DNA of 49,884 nt from positions 1 through 49,884 of the forward strand of contig DXDZ01000010.1 of assembly GCA_019115185.1 (NCBI GenBank). Reading direction: 5' to 3'. Position 1 is the first letter of the stretch; each line of letters opens with the position of its first letter. The position numbers and the translations under genes are program-made. Positions 32,920-41,880 of this stretch are shown in pieces. This stretch comes from Candidatus Agathobaculum merdipullorum (lineage in GTDB: Bacteria; Bacillota; Clostridia; Oscillospirales; Butyricicoccaceae). Under the pieces are notes generated by a model. That model worked only from the letters and a program-made list of their open reading frames with translations, searched no databases and was not told where the DNA came from.

Positions 32920-33813
32920 TTAGTCCTCCTTTGACGCAAACTCGGTGATTTTTTTCAGCCGGTGACTGAGGCCCGGCTTGGAAATCGGTGGGTCAAACCG
33001 TTGGGCCAGTTCGGCCAGCGTATCGGTCGGATAGGCAAGCCGGAGATGCACGGTTTCCCGCAGGTTTTCCGGGAATGCCTCTTCCCCGCGCGTATCCAGC
33101 ACCGCACGGATCGCTGCAATTTGCCGCGCGGCGGCATCCGCCGTCTTGACAAGGTTCGCCGTCTCGCAGTTGACCTGCCGGTTGATCGTATTGCGCAGAT
33201 TTTTCTCCACCTTGGCCTCCATCAGCGCCATCGCCGCATGCGGCGCGCCGATACGGGTCAGAAAATCCTCCACGCTTGCACCGTCCTTGAAATACAGCAG
33301 ACACGTTCCGCCCCGGTGCGCCAGCTTTGGGGATAACCCAAAATCCAGCAGCAGACTGGTTTCCTCCCCGGCAAGGCTCTGGTGTCCGCTTTTCAGTTCC
33401 AAATGGCTCTTTTTGTCCGGTCCCGCCACCGTACCTGCCATCAGAAATGCGCCGCGCAGAAAAGACGCCAGACAACACTCCTCCTCCAGTTCATTGCGGT
33501 TGAGGTGGTAGGTGATATGGCTTTTGCGGTCGTAGCCAAGTACATCGAAAATCCGGCCGATCTGCGCCGGCTGCTCCAGCACGATCTGGTATTTTCGCCC
33601 CTGCTGCTGCGGCTCACATACGACAAAAAACGCGCGCTGCAGCAAGGCCTGCAAGCGGCGCGCGACCACGGCGTTTTCTGTGGACAAACGGATCTCCCGA
33701 TGGGAGAAAACCGTTGCATGCAGCAATGCGCCGTAGGCCTCTGCCCGCGTGCAGCACGCACGCTGCATCGACACACGGCACAGTTCGTTTTTTACCTCGG
33801 TTGAAAAGGACAT
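32920..33813 (-). CDS. whiA: WhiA, DNA-binding sporulation/cell-division regulator
   Basis: This 297-residue protein has the WhiA layout: N-terminal LAGLIDADG-like part (MSFSTEVKNELCRVSM, the cysteine pair in ACCTRAEAYGALLHATVF, FLRGAFLMAGTVAGPDKKSHLE) and a C-terminal helix-turn-helix (LRLAYPTDTLAELAQRFDPP ISKPGLSHRLKKI). WhiA influences division and chromosome segregation in Bacillus and sporulation in Streptomyces. It sits 24 bp downstream of rapZ. In most Firmicutes the gluconeogenesis factor gene yvcK lies between rapZ and whiA, and here it is absent. Confidence 0.94.
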   Translation of the reverse strand: MSFSTEVKNELCRVSMQRACCTRAEAYGALLHATVFSHREIRLSTENAVVARRLQALLQRAFFVVCEPQQQGRKYQIVLEQPAQIGRIFDVLGYDRKSHITYHLNRNELEEECCLASFLRGAFLMAGTVAGPDKKSHLELKSGHQSLAGEETSLLLDFGLSPKLAHRGGTCLLYFKDGASVEDFLTRIGAPHAAMALMEAKVEKNLRNTINRQVNCETANLVKTADAAARQIAAIRAVLDTRGEEAFPENLRETVHLRLAYPTDTLAELAQRFDPPISKPGLSHRLKKITEFASKED

Positions 33814-33837
33814 CTCTGCTCCCTGTTTTTTCTCTGT

Positions 33838-34695
33838 TTATCTTTGATAATCGCGGTGCATGGTGACTACACCGTAATCATGGCCACGCAGATGCCTGCT
33901 GAGTTCCTCGGCAATGGCAACCGAACGATGTTTGCCGCCCGTGCAGCCGATGCCAATGATCACATTGGACTTTCCCTCCGCCATATAGCGTGGCAGCAAA
34001 AAGTCGATCAGGCTGGACAGATGCTTCATCAACGCATCCGCTGTGCCGCCCTGAAACACATAATCCCGCACATCCGGATCGGTTCCGTTTTTCTCGCGCA
34101 GGCTCATCTCATAATATGGGTTTGGCAGAAATCGCACATCAAACACCAGATCGGACTCAGGCGGGATGCCGTATTTAAAGCCGAACGACTGCACGATCAC
34201 CTCAAACGCACCACTGCCTTCCGTGCCGGAAAACAGCGCAAGCAGACGCTCCCGCAGTCCGGCAGCAGACAGACCGGTCGTATCGACCACGAAATCCGCG
34301 CGGTTGCGCAGCGCCGCCAGCATGCTACGCTCCTTTTCGATCGCCGCAGTCATGGGTACGCCCTTTTCCATCAGCGGATGCTTGCGGCGCGTCTCCTTGA
34401 AGCGTCGAATGAGTGTCGGCGTGTCCGAATCAAGGAACAGGATGCGATAATCACAGCCCATAGTCTTGATCGAGTCGAGCGAGTCGAACAACTGCTGAAA
34501 ATCGCCGCCTGCGCGCACATCGGTAACCAATGCGACCCGCTCATATCGCTCGGTCGCAGCAAGGCAGATCTCCGCAAAGCGCGGGATCAGCGCGATCGGC
34601 AGGTTATCCACACAGTAATAGCCCAAATCCTCAAACGTGGCTACCGCGCGGCTCTTTCCTGCGCCCGACATGCCCGAAACAATTAAAAAATACAT
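33838..34695 (-). CDS. rapZ: RapZ/YvcJ-family RNase adapter, nucleotide-binding protein
   Basis: This 285-residue protein carries Walker A GMSGAGKS at about residues 8-15, a Walker B-like VALVTDVRAGG stretch, ILFLDSDTPTLIRRFKETRR, and the C-terminal signature GIGCTGGKHRSVAIAEEL with the conserved His. In E. coli RapZ directs RNase E to the GlmZ sRNA; in Bacillus YvcJ binds nucleotides and affects competence. The exact role in this organism is unknown. It follows murB by 31 bp and precedes whiA by 24 bp, one operon on the minus strand. Confidence 0.94.
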   Translation of the reverse strand: MYFLIVSGMSGAGKSRAVATFEDLGYYCVDNLPIALIPRFAEICLAATERYERVALVTDVRAGGDFQQLFDSLDSIKTMGCDYRILFLDSDTPTLIRRFKETRRKHPLMEKGVPMTAAIEKERSMLAALRNRADFVVDTTGLSAAGLRERLLALFSGTEGSGAFEVIVQSFGFKYGIPPESDLVFDVRFLPNPYYEMSLREKNGTDPDVRDYVFQGGTADALMKHLSSLIDFLLPRYMAEGKSNVIIGIGCTGGKHRSVAIAEELSRHLRGHDYGVVTMHRDYQR

Positions 34696-34726
34696 TTATG
34701 CCATCCCCCTTGTCCGGCAATACGCT

Positions 34727-35641
34727 TTAGCGAACGATGCGTACCTCGCATTCCAGATCCACGCCGAACTTTTCATGCACGCGCTGCTGCACCAGTTCGA
34801 TCAGGCGCAGCATTTCGTCGCAAGTCGCGCCGCCACGGTTGATCAGAAAACCTGCATGCTTTTCCGAAACCTGCGCCGCGCCGACCGAAACGCCTTTCAG
34901 TCCTGCGTCTTCGATCAGTCTTCCGGCAAAATAACCCTCCGGTCGCTTGAAGGTCGAACCGGCTGACGGGAAATTGAGCGGCTGCTTATCCCGCCGACGC
35001 TGTGCAAAATCATTCATCTTATCCAAAATCGCCGCCGGATCGCCCGGCTGCAGCCGCATGGTCGTACGGACAACCGTCCAGTCCGAATGCGTGCGGAACG
35101 CACTGCTGCGATAGCCGAAGCAATGCTCCTCGCCGGTCAGCGTGTGCAGATTGCCCTCACCATCCAGATACTCGGTTGTTTCTACAATGCCCGACATCTG
35201 ACCATCGTATGCCCCGGCGTTCATAAACACCGCGCCGCCTACGCTGCCCGGAATACCGCCGGAAAACTCCGCGCCGGTCAATCCTGCGCGCTGTGCGCGC
35301 CGAGCTACGCGGCCAAGCAATGCGCCCGCCTGTGCCACCAGTGTGCCATTCTCTTCTGCGCGCACATCATCCATCTCGGTCGTGCAGATCACCGCACCGC
35401 GATAACCTGCGTCCGAAACCAGCATATTGGAACCGTTGCCCAGCAGCAACAGCGGTATGCCACAGCTGCGGATCACTTTGAGCGCTCCGGCCAGCTGCTC
35501 GGTCGTTTTGGGTACCACAAACAGATCAGCAGGGCCGCCGATAGCAAACGTCGTATGGCGGCTCATCGGCTCCTGCGCCACGATTTCTATTTCCGGAACG
35601 GCATCGCGCAGCGCCGCCATGCATGCATTGATTTTTTCCAT
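34727..35641 (-). CDS. murB: UDP-N-acetylenolpyruvoylglucosamine reductase
   Basis: MurB reduces the enolpyruvyl group to give UDP-MurNAc, the second step specific to peptidoglycan, using FAD and NADPH. The 304-residue protein shows HTTFAIGGPADL, LLGNGSNMLVSDAGYRG, EFSGGIPGSVGGAVFMNAGAY, the catalytic Ser in LNFPSAGSTFKRPEGY and the C-terminal GGATCDEMLRLIELVQQRV. ATG 35641 has GGAGG 5-6 nt upstream; ATG 35653 contains that site downstream of itself. It leads the murB-rapZ-whiA-dnaE series. Confidence 0.94.
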   Translation of the reverse strand: MEKINACMAALRDAVPEIEIVAQEPMSRHTTFAIGGPADLFVVPKTTEQLAGALKVIRSCGIPLLLLGNGSNMLVSDAGYRGAVICTTEMDDVRAEENGTLVAQAGALLGRVARRAQRAGLTGAEFSGGIPGSVGGAVFMNAGAYDGQMSGIVETTEYLDGEGNLHTLTGEEHCFGYRSSAFRTHSDWTVVRTTMRLQPGDPAAILDKMNDFAQRRRDKQPLNFPSAGSTFKRPEGYFAGRLIEDAGLKGVSVGAAQVSEKHAGFLINRGGATCDEMLRLIELVQQRVHEKFGVDLECEVRIVR

Positions 35642-35787
35642 ATAATCCTCCATTACTTTGGCCGATATGTCTACACGTAGGCCGCAGCGGCAGGCCGATG
35701 TCTTCTTTCTGCATCCGCGCCGCACAGCAGCAGTATTGTTTCTTGTTCGCAAGTATTATACCAAATACGGACGCAAAGTGCAAATCA

Positions 35788-35814
35788 AAGGCACCCCGAA
35801 GGGTGCCTTTTTTG
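35788..35814. terminator. Terminator between murB and the lipoprotein gene
   Basis: AAAGGCACCC and GGGTGCCTTT with a CGAA tetraloop (core 35788-35810), followed by more T residues on the plus strand. Extended AAATC/GATTT pairs flank the core. On the minus strand it closes the lipoprotein transcript, where the tail TTTGATTTG is moderate. Confidence 0.75.
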
Positions 35815-35826
35815 ATTTCCTATATT

Positions 35827-36339
35827 TTACGAATTGGTGGAGCCGCTTGCTTCCTGCAGCATGCTGGCGCCTTCTGCCATATCGGTCATAGCTGCTTCCA
35901 GCTGCTCGCTCATCGTTGTGGTCAGCTCGGACAGCTTGGTCTGATCGGTCTCTTCCGTCATTGCGGCAACGGTATCAATGAACTCAATCAGGGACTGGCA
36001 ACCGGACTGGAGCTTTGCATGCGCATCTGCATATGCTTCCGGCGGGGTGATGGCAATGAAATCATTCAGCGAAGCCTTCATCGACTCCAGCACTTCCTTG
36101 GCCGATTCCGGATCGGTAACAGCCGTGCTGGCGCTGTTCTGGATCTCGCTCATCTCCGTGCTCAGATCCTCAACCGCCTGCTGGTACTCTTCCTCGGTCA
36201 GCGCAGCCGAAGCAGCTTCGCTGCTGTCACCGCTCTCCCCGTTGCTGCTGGCGTCCTTTCCGCCGCAAGCCGCCAGCGAGAACGCCAATGCTGCCGCAAG
36301 CAGTGCCGCCAACAAACGCTTCGTCATATTCTTTTTCAT
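35827..36339 (-). CDS. Hypothetical lipoprotein, 170 aa
   Basis: The protein starts with MKKNMTKRLLAALLAAALAF and a lipobox SLAAC, then a Ser/Gly/Glu-rich linker and a helical, acidic domain of about 125 residues (EEEYQQAVEDLSTEMSEIQN, KEVLESMKASLNDFIAI, AMTDMAEGASMLQEA). It is a likely membrane-anchored four-helix-type protein. I do not recognise a named family. ATG 36339 is chosen for AAGGAGAG upstream; the longer open frame has no signal. It stands alone between terminators, minus strand. Confidence 0.78.
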   Translation of the reverse strand: MKKNMTKRLLAALLAAALAFSLAACGGKDASSNGESGDSSEAASAALTEEEYQQAVEDLSTEMSEIQNSASTAVTDPESAKEVLESMKASLNDFIAITPPEAYADAHAKLQSGCQSLIEFIDTVAAMTEETDQTKLSELTTTMSEQLEAAMTDMAEGASMLQEASGSTNS

Positions 36340-36480
36340 ACTGTGTCTCTCCTTACCCTTACATGTTTTTAAGACTGTATTAAGCATTATAAAGGAAGAG
36401 AACAGAATTGTAAAGTCATATTTTTTCCAGTAGGTTTGCAAACTTATCAGGAAATTCCTATGCAATTTACCTATTAAGTC

Positions 36481-37494
36481 TCAGCGAACCCAGACTTCCT
36501 CATGTTCGCCGCGCCGCGGACGGCCCAGCAGAAGTCGGCTTGCCTCGGTTGCGGGCAGGCCGTTATACAGCACTTCATACATTGCCTCAGTGATCGGCAT
36601 GGAAACGCCCTGCTGCTTTGCCAGATGGTAGCCTGCCTCGGTCGCGTAATAGCCCTCGACCGTTGCGCCAACCTCTTTCATGGCCTCCTGCACGGTCTTA
36701 CCCTGTCCGATCAGAATGCCGGCACGGCGGTTGCGCGAATGCATCGAGCAGCAGGTGACGATCAGATCACCCACGCCGGACAGCCCCGCAAACGTCTCCT
36801 GCCGTGCGCCAAGCTGCACACCAAGCCGTGCGATCTCGGTCAGGCCGCGGGTCATAAACGCTGCCTTGGAGTTATCTCCCATGCCAAGACCGTCCGCGAT
36901 GCCCGCGCCGAGCGCGATGATATTCTTAAACGCGCCGCCCAGCTCGCAGCCGATGATATCCGCCGAGGTATACACACGGAAATAACTTTCATTCATGAAC
37001 GCCGCCTGCGTCAACTCCGCCGCCGCGCGGCTTTCCGACGCCGCCACAATCGCGGTCGGCACCCCGCGCGCAACCTCCTCCGCATGGGTCGGACCGGTCA
37101 GCGCAACGACCGGGTTGTTGCCGTTCATCGCGCGGTCGATCGTCTGCGAGAAACGGCAGTAACCGTGCTTAGCGTCCAGACCCTTACCGACGTTGACAAT
37201 CACCGTGCCGGCCGGCACAATGCCTGCCAGCTGTTCCGCCGTGGATGCGACCGCAAACGACGGTACCGCCATCACGACAAGGTCAGCCTTCGCCGCACCC
37301 GACATGTCGGTGGTGATTGCAATGCCCTCCGGAATTTTGACGCCCGGCAGCAGCTTTTCATTGGTGCGCTCGCGCAGCAGCAGATCGCACTCCTCCTGCA
37401 AATAGGTCCATGAAGTCACCTCATGGCCGTTGTCGTGCAGCAGCAGCGCCAGCGCAATGCCCCAGCCGCCGGTACCCAGTACAAAAACCTTCAT
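36481..37494 (-). CDS. gpsA: Glycerol-3-phosphate dehydrogenase [NAD(P)+]
   Basis: GpsA reduces dihydroxyacetone phosphate to sn-glycerol-3-phosphate, the backbone of membrane lipids. The 337-residue enzyme has the Rossmann motif GTGGWGIALALLLHDNGHEV, NVGKGLDAK, ALTGPTHAEEVARGVPTAIV, the catalytic Lys in LGGAFKNIIALGAGIADGLG, and GLSGVGDLIVTCCSMHSRNR. It overlaps plsY by 4 bp (ATGA), so lipid precursor synthesis and acyl transfer are coupled. Confidence 0.95.
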   Translation of the reverse strand: MKVFVLGTGGWGIALALLLHDNGHEVTSWTYLQEECDLLLRERTNEKLLPGVKIPEGIAITTDMSGAAKADLVVMAVPSFAVASTAEQLAGIVPAGTVIVNVGKGLDAKHGYCRFSQTIDRAMNGNNPVVALTGPTHAEEVARGVPTAIVAASESRAAAELTQAAFMNESYFRVYTSADIIGCELGGAFKNIIALGAGIADGLGMGDNSKAAFMTRGLTEIARLGVQLGARQETFAGLSGVGDLIVTCCSMHSRNRRAGILIGQGKTVQEAMKEVGATVEGYYATEAGYHLAKQQGVSMPITEAMYEVLYNGLPATEASRLLLGRPRRGEHEEVWVR

Positions 37495-38135
37495 TTTCCG
37501 CTCTCCTCTCCGTTACGATCGGATTGTTCAATGGTTTTCTTGCTTTTGAAGGAAAACTTGTTTTCCTCGCCGCGCAAAATGCGCGCGATATTCGAGCGGT
37601 GCATGAAAATCACCGCCACAGCCATGCCGAACGCCATCGCAATCAGCACGGGGTCGTCGTAGAATATAAAGGTGGTGATTGGGAAGCTGATCGCGCCCAA
37701 AATCGAACCAAGGGAAATCCAGCGTGTCAGAGCGACCGCCACGAAAAACAGCACGAATGCAATCAGGAAAATGCGCCAGTCGAACAGCAGCAGCATAACC
37801 GCACCGACCAGCACGCCCTTGCCGCCGCGAAAGCCGAAATACAGCGGGAACATATGCCCCAGAATGACAAAGATGCCTGCCACCAGCTTACCGATCGGTC
37901 CGGCCAGCATTGCTCCGATCGATACCGCAGCCGCGCCCTTGGCAATATCGCCCAGCAGCACAAACAGCGTTTTCCCCGCGCCCATCGTGCGATAGGAATT
38001 GGTCAGCCCTGCGTTGCCGCTGCCGTATTCGCGGATATCCTTCCCCAGCGTGACCTTACTGACAATGATTGCAAAACTCAGCGAGCCAAGCAAATAAGCG
38101 CACACCGCGATGATAGCAAAATGCGTAAGTGTCAT
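37491..38135 (-). CDS. plsY: Acyl-phosphate:glycerol-3-phosphate acyltransferase
   Basis: PlsY adds the first acyl chain, from acyl-phosphate, to glycerol-3-phosphate. The 214-residue integral membrane protein has several hydrophobic helices and the conserved LLGSLSFAIIVSKV, REYGSGNAGLTNSYRTMG (acyl-phosphate site), GHMFPLYFGFRGGKGV and a C-terminal segment with DRNG-type tail. ATG 38135 is preferred (GGGGGA upstream); the track-length frame starting 10 codons earlier has no such site. It follows der by 36 bp. Confidence 0.93.
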   Translation of the reverse strand: MTLTHFAIIAVCAYLLGSLSFAIIVSKVTLGKDIREYGSGNAGLTNSYRTMGAGKTLFVLLGDIAKGAAAVSIGAMLAGPIGKLVAGIFVILGHMFPLYFGFRGGKGVLVGAVMLLLFDWRIFLIAFVLFFVAVALTRWISLGSILGAISFPITTFIFYDDPVLIAMAFGMAVAVIFMHRSNIARILRGEENKFSFKSKKTIEQSDRNGEESGK

Positions 38136-38171
38136 ATGGTTTTCCCCCAATTTCAGAAATGTCAACCGCGC

Positions 38172-39503
38172 TTATCGTTCTTTTTTCTCACTGCGTTCAC
38201 GGATCACCATGCGCACCGGCGTACCGGTCAGGCCGAACACCTCGCGGATCTGGTTTTCCAGATAGCGCTGATAGGAAAAATGGAACAGACGCGCGTCATT
38301 GCAGAAGCAAACAAAGGTCGGCGGGCAGGTCGAAGCCTGCGTCATATAGAAGATGCGCAGACGGCGGCCCTTATCGGTCGGCGGCTGCACGCGCGCCGTC
38401 GCCTCGGCCAGAATCGAGTTGAGCCGGCCGGTCGGGATGCGCATGTGGTTCTGTTCGTACACCTCATGAATCAGGCCGAACAACTTATCCACACGCTGGC
38501 CGGTCTGCGCCGAGATGAACAGCACCGGCGCATACGGCATATAAGCCAGTCCCTCGCGCACGCGAAGGGTGTATTCCTTCATGGTTGAACCGTCTTTTTC
38601 AACCAGATCCCACTTATTGACAACGATGATGCACGCCTTGCCCGCATTATGTGCCTCACCTGCAACCTTGGTGTCCTGTTCAGTCACGCCCTCGGTCGCG
38701 TCGATCATGATGACGCACACATCCGCGCGCTCGACCGCAAGCAGCGAACGCATGACCGAGTATTTCTCGATCTTTTCATCTACCTTGCTCTTTTTACGAA
38801 TACCCGCTGTATCAATAAAAGTGAATTTGCCGTACGCGTTATCCACATTCGCGTCCACGCTGTCGCGCGTCGTGCCCGCGATATTGGAGACGATCACGCG
38901 CTCCTCGCCCAGCACGCGGTTGAGCAGGCTGGACTTGCCGACATTCGGCTTGCCGATGAGCGCAACACGGATGCGTTCCTCGTCCTCTCCGGCCTCGTCT
39001 TCGGGCGGGAAATGCTCATAGGCGGCATCCAGCAATTCGCCCATGCCGTAACCATGCAGGGCGGAAATGCCGTACGGCTCGCCCAGACCGAGGTTATAAA
39101 ATTCGTAAAACTCGGGTTCCGGCTGGCCGGGCTTGTCACACTTGTTGACCGCCAGCACAATCGGCTTGCCCGAGCGCAGCAGCATGGCGGCTACGTCCTG
39201 ATCTGCAGCGGTGATGCCGGTGCGCAGGTCGGTGATGAAAATAATCACATCCGCATGCGAAATCGCGGTTTCCGCCTGATAGCGCATAAACTGCAAAATC
39301 TCGTTATCGTTATTCGGCTCGATGCCGCCGGTGTCGATGATGGTGAAATCACGGCCGCGCCAGTCGCTTTCCGCATACAGACGGTCGCGCGTTACGCCGG
39401 GCGTGTCCTCCACGATCGAAAGGCGCTTGCCTGCCAGTCGGTTGAACAACTGGCTCTTGCCGACGTTCGGTCGGCCCACGATCGCAACAATCGGTTTTGG
39501 CAT
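38172..39503 (-). CDS. der: GTPase Der (EngA), ribosome assembly
   Basis: Der is an essential GTPase acting in 50S subunit maturation. The 443-residue protein has two tandem G domains: GRPNVGKSQLFNRL with DTGGIE and NKCD, and GKPNVGKSSLLNRV with DTAGIRKKSKVD and NKWD. A C-terminal KH-like domain (RLNSILAEATARVQPPTDKG, FCFCND-like segment) and a basic end follow. It sits between the DUF512 gene and plsY, a common Firmicute order. Confidence 0.95.
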   Translation of the reverse strand: MPKPIVAIVGRPNVGKSQLFNRLAGKRLSIVEDTPGVTRDRLYAESDWRGRDFTIIDTGGIEPNNDNEILQFMRYQAETAISHADVIIFITDLRTGITAADQDVAAMLLRSGKPIVLAVNKCDKPGQPEPEFYEFYNLGLGEPYGISALHGYGMGELLDAAYEHFPPEDEAGEDEERIRVALIGKPNVGKSSLLNRVLGEERVIVSNIAGTTRDSVDANVDNAYGKFTFIDTAGIRKKSKVDEKIEKYSVMRSLLAVERADVCVIMIDATEGVTEQDTKVAGEAHNAGKACIIVVNKWDLVEKDGSTMKEYTLRVREGLAYMPYAPVLFISAQTGQRVDKLFGLIHEVYEQNHMRIPTGRLNSILAEATARVQPPTDKGRRLRIFYMTQASTCPPTFVCFCNDARLFHFSYQRYLENQIREVFGLTGTPVRMVIRERSEKKER

Positions 39504-39533
39504 ATCGGTTCCCTCCTTATTCGTCCGGGGGTT

Positions 39534-40838
39534 TTAGTCCTCAAATATCTTGGCGAGCAGATCCGCGCCGTCAATCTCGACCGGCACGATCGGCACGCCG
39601 ATCGCTTCCGCAACCTGCTGCGGGGTGTAATCATCTAAGAATACATCGCCGCCGTCGCGCAGCATATTGGCAGAGATCAGCACACGCTCGCCTAGCTCGC
39701 GGCCTTTCAACTGTGCAATCAAATCCTGCCCCGTAATCAGTCCCGCCACCGAAACACGGTGTCCGAAGAAATCATTGCGGATTTCAATCACTTTTCCATT
39801 CAGATTATCGCATTTCGCCGCCGCTTCGTCAAGTAAAACCGCCATAGAAGGCGCCGCTGCCGCACCGGTAGCAATGGTGAACGGGCGTGCCGTGCGGCCC
39901 TCGTAATCGGGCAGCGCAAGTCGAAATTCCTCCATAAACAACGGCAGCATACCGATGCCGTTTTCAAACTGGGTGAAATCCTCATAATATTCGGTGTCCG
40001 GCAGCAGACGCTCCGCTTTCAGATACAGCTCATCCCCGCACCAGACCAGCCGCGTGCCAAGCTCGCGCAGGCACGCATCCGCAAACGGCTCGACAATGTC
40101 CAGAATCGCCTCAGCCGCTGCCTTGTCGGTCGGCTCGAGTGGATAAAGGTTTTCACGATGCCGCGTCATACCGAACGGCACGACCGAAACCGTGTTCACC
40201 GCCGGATACAACGCCTTGAGGTCGCGCAGCGAACGTTTGAGCTCCTCGCCGTCGTTGAGCCCCTTGCACACCACCAGCTGGCAGTTCATCTGAATGCCGC
40301 CCTCGGCAAAGCGGTTCATGATCTGAAGCGCTTCACCCGCGCGCGGATTGCGCAGCATCTTGACCCGCAGTTCGGGATTGGTCGTCTGCACCGAGATATT
40401 GACCGGCGAAATGTGCATGCGCAGAATACGGTCCACATCCGCCTCGGACAGGTTGGTCATGGAAATATAATTGCCCATCAGAAAGGACATGCGCGCGTCG
40501 TCATCCTTGACATAGAGCGTTTTGCGCATGCCGCGCGGCAGCTGGTCGATAAAGCAGAACACGCACTTGTTCGAGCACTGCTTCATACCGTCCATCAGGT
40601 AATGCTCGAAATTCAGGCCGAGCGGTTCGCCCTCACGCTTGCGCACACGCACTTCGCGCAGTGTTTTACCATCCGCTTCCATCACCTGCAAAGTGAGCAA
40701 AGCGTCGTAGCTGTAAAATTTATAGTCCAGCACATCGCGGATCGCGGTGCCGTCAATTTGCAGCAGGGTCTCCCCCGCTTTAAGTCCTGCGCGCTCCGCC
40801 GGACTGCCCGCGTCCACACTGACAATTTTTGACGCCAT
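39534..40838 (-). CDS. DUF512 radical-SAM-like protein with N-terminal PDZ domain
   Basis: This 434-residue protein begins with a PDZ-like segment (SPAERAGLKAGETLLQIDGT, residues about 12-32) and then has CSNKCVFCFIDQLPRGMRKT, whose CxxxCxxC spacing is that of radical SAM 4Fe-4S clusters, followed by MSFLMGNYISMTNL. The C-terminal half is the DUF512 domain, with the GDELYLKAERLLPDTEYYED and VFLDDYTPQQVAEAIG segments. The family is consistently found beside der, as here, and its function is not known. The start MASKIVSV at ATG 40838 has a good GGAGGG upstream. Confidence 0.9.
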   Translation of the reverse strand: MASKIVSVDAGSPAERAGLKAGETLLQIDGTAIRDVLDYKFYSYDALLTLQVMEADGKTLREVRVRKREGEPLGLNFEHYLMDGMKQCSNKCVFCFIDQLPRGMRKTLYVKDDDARMSFLMGNYISMTNLSEADVDRILRMHISPVNISVQTTNPELRVKMLRNPRAGEALQIMNRFAEGGIQMNCQLVVCKGLNDGEELKRSLRDLKALYPAVNTVSVVPFGMTRHRENLYPLEPTDKAAAEAILDIVEPFADACLRELGTRLVWCGDELYLKAERLLPDTEYYEDFTQFENGIGMLPLFMEEFRLALPDYEGRTARPFTIATGAAAAPSMAVLLDEAAAKCDNLNGKVIEIRNDFFGHRVSVAGLITGQDLIAQLKGRELGERVLISANMLRDGGDVFLDDYTPQQVAEAIGVPIVPVEIDGADLLAKIFED

Positions 40839-40905
40839 GCAGCGCCCTCCTTTCGGCCATTTCCTATTTTCTGCGCCCTGCGCGGCAGATCATTCCAATC
40901 GAAAG

Positions 40906-40940
40906 CAAAAAAATGGAGAAGTCGTTGCCGCCTTCTCCAT
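40906..40940 (-). terminator. Terminator after rpmF
   Basis: ATGGAGAAG (40913-40921) and CTTCTCCAT (40932-40940) pair. On the minus strand seven T residues follow. Ends the DUF177-rpmF unit ahead of the DUF512-der operon. Confidence 0.85.
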
Positions 40941-40959
40941 CTTCTGTTCTGTTTTCGCC

Positions 40960-41145
40960 TTACGCTTCCTTAACGGCGACAACCTCACGGCCATTGTAAT
41001 AACCGCAAGCCTTGCACATTCTGTGAGCCAGCTTCATCTCGCCGCAGTGCGGGCACTTGGTCATGCCGGGCAGAGAGAGCTTCCAATGAGAGTTACGACG
41101 CTTGTCACGACGGGCTTTCGATACCTTTCTCTTCGGTACTGCCAT
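40960..41145 (-). CDS. rpmF: Ribosomal protein L32
   Basis: This 61-residue basic protein has the L32 start [20 protein letters not shown] and a zinc ribbon with four cysteines (CPHCGE and CKACGYY), the zinc-binding C+ form. It is part of the 50S subunit. Good GGAGG lies ahead of ATG 41145. It follows the DUF177 gene by 48 bp, the widespread yceD-rpmF pair. Confidence 0.96.
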   Translation of the reverse strand: MAVPKRKVSKARRDKRRNSHWKLSLPGMTKCPHCGEMKLAHRMCKACGYYNGREVVAVKEA

Positions 41146-41193
41146 GGTGGATACACCTCCTACTCTATCTTCTTTATTTTTTATTAACGAACT

Positions 41194-41709
41194 TCAGTTG
41201 CGCTCGTCCTGATCGGAATCGAGCAGAGCGCGCAGCGCGGCAAAACGCGGATCGATCTGCTTGCTTTCGCAATCGCAATCGCCCTCATTGCGGTCAGCGC
41301 CGCAGTGCGGACATAAACCCTTGCAGTCCTCGCGGCACAGGTAAGTCATCTGCACCTGAAGAATCAATGCGGGTACCATCACATCCGCCGGGTCCACGCT
41401 GTCACCGGTCAGCACGAAAAGATCATCCTCTTCCTCTGCATCGGGGTCATCGGTCAAAACCGTATCGACCTCGGCTGTCAGCAGAATCTGAAGGGGTTTG
41501 AGACAGCGCGCGCAGGCGGTGGAGTAAATCGTTTTGATCGTTCCCGTCAGCCGCAGTACGCCGCTTTCACCGGAAACCTCGCCGCTGATCTGAACCGGGC
41601 TTTGAAACGGCTTGGCACCGTACAAAGTCTCGTCCCGCAGGTCGATCGTTTCGGAAAACAGAATCGACGCATGCTGGGAGGCGGTCAGTTTTTTTAAATC
41701 AATCTTCAT
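41194..41709 (-). CDS. DUF177 / YceD family protein
   Basis: The 171-residue protein has the DUF177 pattern: a beta-rich N-terminal part (SETIDLRDETLYGAKPFQSP), CARCLKPLQILL, an acidic linker, and the C-terminal cysteine cluster CREDCKGLCPHCGADRNEGD with CDC. The family is almost always next to rpmF and is implicated in 23S rRNA metabolism in some bacteria and plants. Start ATG 41709 is weakly preceded by GTGAGG. A near-consensus promoter lies just upstream. Confidence 0.9.
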   Translation of the reverse strand: MKIDLKKLTASQHASILFSETIDLRDETLYGAKPFQSPVQISGEVSGESGVLRLTGTIKTIYSTACARCLKPLQILLTAEVDTVLTDDPDAEEEDDLFVLTGDSVDPADVMVPALILQVQMTYLCREDCKGLCPHCGADRNEGDCDCESKQIDPRFAALRALLDSDQDERN

Positions 41710-41733
41710 GTCAACCTCACATGGTACTAAGAT

Positions 41734-41763
41734 AGTATACTACACCCATTCCCGCTTTGTCAA
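41734..41763 (-). promoter_or_regulatory. Promoter for DUF177-rpmF
   Basis: On the minus strand a consensus TTGACA (41763-41758) and TATACT (41739-41734) are 18 bp apart, 24 bp before the start codon. A TATACT (41833-41838) on the plus strand may serve the divergent pseudouridine synthase gene, but its -35 box is poor. Confidence 0.75.
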
Positions 41764-41880
41764 CCAAAAAATGCGGCAAAAAACGCATTTCTCTATCCGG
41801 TGCGGGCACTTCCCTTTTGTTCCGAAATGCGGTATACTGAATGCACCCCATCATTATACGAGAGAAAAGGATACCGCATC

